9,532 bases of DNA from assembly GCA_964398195.1 (NCBI GenBank), contig CAYNLW010000041.1, positions 1-9,532 of the forward strand, given 5' to 3'. This DNA comes from RFPI01 sp964398195. Its GTDB lineage: Bacteria; Pseudomonadota; Gammaproteobacteria; Burkholderiales; Methylophilaceae. The notes under the pieces were generated by a model, which was not told where the DNA came from, searched no databases, and saw only the letters and a program-made list of their open reading frames with translations. How positions within the stretch are numbered: the first letter of the stretch is position 1; each line of letters begins with the position of its first letter. Made by a program: the position numbers and the translations under genes. Shown piece by piece: positions 5,710 to 9,532 of the stretch.

Positions 5710-7020
5710 ATGAACAGCCCATCTGATTGTATGCATATCACCTGCCCCGCCTGTGGCCTGCTGTGCGACGATATTACTGTGTCGCCGCAAGCCCATGGCA
5801 TGCAAGTGAACACGCATGGTTGTGACATCGCACAAGGCTTTTTTAGCCAGCCTGCGCTAGCTGCGCAAGCCACCGTAGCAGGTCAACCAGTGGCCTTAGC
5901 GCAAGCCATACAAGCGGCTGCGCAGCAGATCAGCCGCGCCAAGCAAAGGCTATTTGCTGGGCTAGGCGCCGATGTGCAAGGGATGCGCGCAGTTTTGTCC
6001 TTGGCGCAGCAATGTGGCGCCTATCTTGATCATCTGCATAGCCAAGCTGGCTTGCGCAATATCACCATGATGCAGCAGCATGGCTGGCAAACCACCACGC
6101 TCACCGAAGTCAAACAGCGTGCTGATTTAATTGTGGTAGTCGGCAGCGATATCGCCAGCCAACACCCACGCTTTTTTGAGCGCATTTTATGGCAAGGCGA
6201 CGCCTTATTTGGCCAGCAGTTACCACAACGGCGCATCGTTTTCTTGGGCAATGCGCAACTCGATAGCGCGCAAGCCAACTCACCTAGCGGTGCCCAAGCG
6301 CAGCATATCGTTTGCTCAGACGCCGATTTGCCCAATGCGGTGTCCTTGTTACATGGCTTATTGCAGGCGCAGCCTATCCCCGCAGAAATTAAACAAGCAC
6401 CGCTGTATCAAGCACTAAAGCAACTTGCAGAGCAGTTGCGCGAGGCCAAATACAGCGTGCTGACTTGGTCAGCCAAGCAACTGAATATGCCACATGCGGA
6501 TTTAGTGATACAGCAAATCACCCAATGCGTGGCGGTACTCAACCAAACTACGCGCAGCAGCGCTCTGCCACTGGGTGGCAGCGATGGCGATTACAGCGTC
6601 TATCAGGTGAATACTTGGCAAACCGGCTACCCGATACGCAATCGTTTGCTGGCTAATCCTGACCCTCGCCAAGCGCTAGCCCATGGCAATGCCGCTTACG
6701 ACCCCTATCATTACAGTGCTGAACAGTTGAATGCCGAGTGCGATTTGTTGCTATGGATTAGCTGTTTTAACCCGATAGCCCCGCCACCCAAGCCCGCAAC
6801 AGCTGGGTCGCAGTGCAGAATCGTGATAGGCCATCCAGCCTTACAGCATGAGCCGGCGGATATTTTTATTCCGGTGCGCATAGCCGGATTACAACAAGCT
6901 GGCACGCTGTTTCGCATGGATAGCTCTGTCAGTCTGCCTATACACGCGCCACAGGCTAGCTCGCTGAGCAGCCTAGCTAGCGTGTTACAACAGATACAGG
7001 AGGCCTGCCGTGTTGATTAA
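5710..7020 (+). CDS. fhcB: Formyltransferase/hydrolase complex subunit B (FwdB-like)
   Basis: Structural subunit of the Fhc complex, related to the tungsten/molybdenum subunit B of archaeal formylmethanofuran dehydrogenase; in bacteria the complex is hydrolytic, not redox. Over 436 residues: the N-terminal TCPACGLLCDDI (11-22) plus C38 gives CX2CX3CX18C, the [4Fe-4S] pattern of FwdB. LPLGGSDGDYSVYQVNTWQTGYP (287-309) and AGTLFRMDSS (397-406) are typical of the subunit. The region 103-115 (GAYLDHLHSQAGL), where FwdB has its metal-binding Cys/Sec, has no cysteine, consistent with loss of formate-reducing activity. Start ATG at 5710 has only a weak AAGG 14 bases upstream; an in-frame ATG at 5731 (residue 8) still precedes the cysteines. 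First gene of the fhc operon; its end overlaps fhcA by 11 bp. Confidence 0.93.
   Translation: MNSPSDCMHITCPACGLLCDDITVSPQAHGMQVNTHGCDIAQGFFSQPALAAQATVAGQPVALAQAIQAAAQQISRAKQRLFAGLGADVQGMRAVLSLAQQCGAYLDHLHSQAGLRNITMMQQHGWQTTTLTEVKQRADLIVVVGSDIASQHPRFFERILWQGDALFGQQLPQRRIVFLGNAQLDSAQANSPSGAQAQHIVCSDADLPNAVSLLHGLLQAQPIPAEIKQAPLYQALKQLAEQLREAKYSVLTWSAKQLNMPHADLVIQQITQCVAVLNQTTRSSALPLGGSDGDYSVYQVNTWQTGYPIRNRLLANPDPRQALAHGNAAYDPYHYSAEQLNAECDLLLWISCFNPIAPPPKPATAGSQCRIVIGHPALQHEPADIFIPVRIAGLQQAGTLFRMDSSVSLPIHAPQASSLSSLASVLQQIQEACRVD
6998..7003 (+). promoter_or_regulatory. Ribosome binding site of fhcA
   Basis: A perfect AGGAGG inside the end of fhcB, six bases before the GTG at 7010. It fixes this GTG as the fhcA start and makes fhcA translation strong despite the non-ATG codon and the 11-bp overlap with fhcB. 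Confidence 0.85.
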
Positions 7021-8716
7021 ATTGCAAGGTGGTCGTCTGTATGACCCAATGCAGGGCTGGGACGGCAAACGTGGCGACCTGTATATACGCGATGGTCGTA
7101 TTGTGGCAGCACCGGCGGCGCACGAGCGCATAGACCAGATTTACGACATCACAGATAAAGTGGTGATGGCTGGGGCCATTGATATGCACAGCCATATCGG
7201 TGGCGGCAAAGTGAATATCGCGCGTATGTTATTGCCGGAACAACATCAAGCGGCGCCTAGTCCAGCGCAAATCCAAGACAGTCATCAACAATCGCTTCAA
7301 CAACATGTATGCGGCCCGGGTTGTGGCCACCCGACGCCATCTGCCTTGACCACTGGCTTGCGCTATGCCGAGATGGGATATACCGCCGCCTTCGAGCCAG
7401 CCATCGCCCCTATCAATGCGCGGCAAGCCCATTTGGAAATGGCCGATACGCCGATTATCGACAAAGGCGGTTATGCCATGTTGGGCAGCGACGATTACTT
7501 TTTGCGTATGCTGACTGCGCAACGCGACCAACAAGCCATCAATGATTATGTCGCATGGATATTGCATGCCACCCAAGCGATAGGAATTAAAGTGGTGAAT
7601 CCGGGCGGTATTAGCGCATTTAAATTTAATCAACGCGCCTTAGATTTAGACGAGCAGCATTGCTACTACCAAACCACCCCGCGCCAAGTATTACAAGCGC
7701 TATCACGCGCTGTCTATGAGCTGGGCGTGGCGCACCCTTTGCATGTGCATTGCAATAATTTGGGCGTGCCGGGCAATGTGGAAACCACGCTGAATACCAT
7801 GGGTGCTAGCGATGGTTATCCTATGCACTTGACCCATATTCAGTTCCATAGCTATGGCACCGAGGGCGACCGCAAATTCTCCTCTGGCGCCGCGCGTATT
7901 GCCGAGGCGCTGAACCGCAACCGGCATATCTCGGCTGATGTCGGGCAAATTTTGTTTAATCAAACAGTGACGGCGTCTGGCGACACCATGCGGCAATTTG
8001 CCAACGCGGATTTAGCCACTCCGCATAAATCAGTGCTGATGGATATTGAATGTGATGCGGGTTGTGGCGTGGTGCCGTTTAAGTATCGTGATAAGAATTT
8101 TGTTAATGCGCTGCAATGGTCTATAGGTTTAGAAATCTTTTTATTGTGCGAAGACCCTTGGCGCACTTTTCTTACCACCGACCACCCCAATGGCGCGCCT
8201 TTCACCAGCTATCCGCACTTGATACGCTTGTTGATGGATAAGAGTTTCCGCAACGATATGTTTAGCAAGCTGAATTTAGACGCACAAGCCATGAGCACTC
8301 TCAACAGCATACAGCGCGAATATAGCTTGTATGAGATTGCTATTATGACGCGCGCCGGCGCCGCCAAGATTCTCGGCTTGCGCGATCGTGGCCATCTGTC
8401 TGTCGGGGCAGCGGCGGATATTACCGTGTACAGCGAGCAGGCGGATAAAGAGCAGATGTTTAGCAAGCCTGACTATGTATTTAAAGATGGTGAATTAGTG
8501 GTGAGAAACGGCCAAGTGGTGAAATTAAGCTGGGGTAAAACGCATACCATTAAGCCTGAATTTGACCGCAGTATAGAGCGCGAATTAAGTGAATATTTTG
8601 CCCGTTACCACACCATACAAATGGGCAATTTCAAAGTAAGCGCAGATGAAATCGCAGAAGACGGGCGCGGTGGCGTGGTCAGTCAGCCCTGTATCAAACC
8701 TGAGCAGAAAACTTGA
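7010..8716 (+). CDS. fhcA: Formyltransferase/hydrolase complex subunit A (formyl-methylofuran hydrolase)
   Basis: Zinc amidohydrolase that splits formyl-methylofuran into formate and methylofuran, the last step encoded here. The 568 residues match FwdA/FhcA size. Metal-site residues in family order: H60 and H62 in DMHSHIGGGKVN (58-69), the probable carboxylated lysine K194 in KVVNPGG (194-200), HVHCNNLG (245-252), HLTHIQFHSYG (273-283), and aspartate D391 in LTTDHPNGAPF (388-398). The C-terminal amidohydrolase end (GAAADITVY, 466-474) closes the fold. A Cys/His-rich loop, HVCGPGCGHPTP (99-110), precedes SALTTGLRYAEMGYTAAFEPA. Start is GTG with a perfect AGGAGG inside the fhcB end, so translation is coupled and strong. 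fhcD follows after 13 bp. Confidence 0.97.
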   Translation: MLIKLQGGRLYDPMQGWDGKRGDLYIRDGRIVAAPAAHERIDQIYDITDKVVMAGAIDMHSHIGGGKVNIARMLLPEQHQAAPSPAQIQDSHQQSLQQHVCGPGCGHPTPSALTTGLRYAEMGYTAAFEPAIAPINARQAHLEMADTPIIDKGGYAMLGSDDYFLRMLTAQRDQQAINDYVAWILHATQAIGIKVVNPGGISAFKFNQRALDLDEQHCYYQTTPRQVLQALSRAVYELGVAHPLHVHCNNLGVPGNVETTLNTMGASDGYPMHLTHIQFHSYGTEGDRKFSSGAARIAEALNRNRHISADVGQILFNQTVTASGDTMRQFANADLATPHKSVLMDIECDAGCGVVPFKYRDKNFVNALQWSIGLEIFLLCEDPWRTFLTTDHPNGAPFTSYPHLIRLLMDKSFRNDMFSKLNLDAQAMSTLNSIQREYSLYEIAIMTRAGAAKILGLRDRGHLSVGAAADITVYSEQADKEQMFSKPDYVFKDGELVVRNGQVVKLSWGKTHTIKPEFDRSIERELSEYFARYHTIQMGNFKVSADEIAEDGRGGVVSQPCIKPEQKT

Positions 8717-8729
8717 TTAAGAGCAGTCT

Positions 8730-9532
8730 ATGAATATCAATGGCATACATATCGATGACACCTTTGCTGAAGCTTTTAATATGCGCGCAACACGGGTCAT
8801 TATCACCGCGCAAAATGTGCGCTGGGCCAGCCATGCCGCACAAGCCATGACGGGCTTTGCTACCTCGGTCATCGGCTGCGGAGTAGAAGCTGGTATAGAA
8901 AGAATATTAGACCCTAGCGAGACCCCAGACGGCCGGCCGGGAGTGGCGATTTTAATGTTCGCCATGGGTAGCTCGGTATTGATTAAGCAACTGGAAAACC
9001 GCATGGGGCAGACTATCCTGACTTGCCCAACCACAGCGGCTTTCAGCGGTATTGATAGTGCAGAGAAAATCAATCTAGGCAAGCATCTACGTTTTTTCGG
9101 CGATGGTTTTCAAACCTCTAAATTGATTAACGGCAAACGCTATTGGCGCGTGCCTGTGATGGACGGCGAGTTTATTACAGAAGAAAGCACAGGCATGGTA
9201 CGCGCTATCGGCGGCGGCAATTTCCTTGTCCTCGCCACCTCACAAGCTGCCGCGCTTGCCGCTTGCGAGGCTGCGATTGAGGCCATGCAAAAAATTGCCA
9301 ATGTGATTATGCCCTTCCCCGGCGGCGTGGTGCGCTCGGGGTCTAAAGTCGGCTCTAAATATAAAACCATGTTCGCTTCTACCAATGACGCTTTCTGTCC
9401 CACGCTAAAAGGCTTGGGCAATTCGGCGCTGGATAAGGATATCGAATCGGTGATGGAAATCGTCATCGACGGCTTAACTGAGCTGGATATCAAACGAGCC
9501 ACCTATGCCGGCATCCATGCCATTACCGCATT
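8730..9532 (+). CDS. fhcD: Formyl-methylofuran:H4MPT formyltransferase, 3'-truncated by window edge
   Basis: Transfers the formyl group between formyl-H4MPT and methylofuran (Ftr family) within the Fhc complex. The visible 267 residues run without stop to the window end; the family is about 300 residues, so roughly 30 are missing. Family segments: TRVIITAQNVRWASHAAQAM (21-40), TGFATSVIGCGVEAGIER (41-58), ETPDGRPGVAILMFAMG (64-80), QTILTCPTTAAFSGI (94-108), MDGEFITEESTG (144-155), AIGGGNFLVLA (159-169) and PFPGGVVRSGSKVGSKYK (195-212). All regions are intact, with no frameshift. ATG at 8730 has AAGAG (8719-8723) six bases upstream. The order fhcB-fhcA-fhcD suggests fhcC follows beyond the edge. 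Confidence 0.97.
   Translation, partial: MNINGIHIDDTFAEAFNMRATRVIITAQNVRWASHAAQAMTGFATSVIGCGVEAGIERILDPSETPDGRPGVAILMFAMGSSVLIKQLENRMGQTILTCPTTAAFSGIDSAEKINLGKHLRFFGDGFQTSKLINGKRYWRVPVMDGEFITEESTGMVRAIGGGNFLVLATSQAAALAACEAAIEAMQKIANVIMPFPGGVVRSGSKVGSKYKTMFASTNDAFCPTLKGLGNSALDKDIESVMEIVIDGLTELDIKRATYAGIHAITA

Noticed and set aside
5569..5873. Minus-strand ORFs across the fhcB start and the intergenic region
   Set aside because: Most of their length is antisense to the conserved N-terminus of fhcB; no ribosome site or family match supports them.
7229..7633. Minus-strand ORF of 134 residues
   Set aside because: It is antisense to the conserved core of fhcA and has no recognisable family features.
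8928..8942. GC-rich palindrome CGGCCGGCCG inside fhcD
   Set aside because: It encodes the conserved DGRPG residues of the formyltransferase and is explained by codon choice.
8717..9502. Two minus-strand ORFs of about 120 residues at 8717-9082 and 9140-9502
   Set aside because: They lie antisense to fhcD, whose plus-strand frame is an unmistakable full-length-style formyltransferase; the antisense translations match nothing I know and lack ribosome sites of note.

Overview
The window is a cofactor-dependent C1 (formaldehyde-oxidation) locus from a methylotrophic or formaldehyde-detoxifying proteobacterium. Eight of its nine genes belong to, or are known neighbours in, the tetrahydromethanopterin (H4MPT) / methylofuran pathway. 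The moderate GC, glutamine-rich proteins and gene set fit a betaproteobacterial methylotroph (Methylophilaceae-like) best. A gammaproteobacterial methanotroph cannot be excluded from sequence reading alone.

Layout. Positions 1-488 (+) hold the 3' part of an AT-rich conserved hypothetical gene unrelated to the pathway; its real start lies outside the window. It converges, with a 2-bp gap, on a tight minus-strand operon read from about 5.5 kb down to 0.49 kb: RFAP synthase (mptG/orf4) - mtdB - ATP-grasp gene of the COG2232 type - mch - RimK-like ATP-grasp gene. A 212-bp divergent intergenic region (5498-5709) separates this operon from a plus-strand operon, fhcB-fhcA-fhcD. fhcD runs off the right edge, and fhcC would be expected next.

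How it works together. MptG makes the ribofuranosylaminobenzene precursor of H4MPT, and the two ATP-grasp proteins are probably ligases in cofactor maturation. MtdB oxidises methylene-H4MPT to methenyl-H4MPT and Mch hydrolyses that to formyl-H4MPT. FhcD moves the formyl group to methylofuran and FhcA hydrolyses formyl-methylofuran to formate, with FhcB as the redox-dead structural partner. The window therefore encodes the route from methylene-H4MPT to formate plus part of the cofactor synthesis. fae, which supplies the first step, is not here.

Points for a second look: the unassigned pair of ATP-grasp genes flanking mch; palindromic and direct-repeat elements in the divergent promoter region; a perfect 16-bp palindrome on the mch stop / next-gene start; a retained CX2CX3CX18C motif in an FhcB that lacks the catalytic cysteine; and the abrupt composition change at the left operon end. 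I see no mobile element, CRISPR array, tRNA or rRNA. I did not find a clearly undescribed system; the locus is a recognisable pathway with some unresolved parts.
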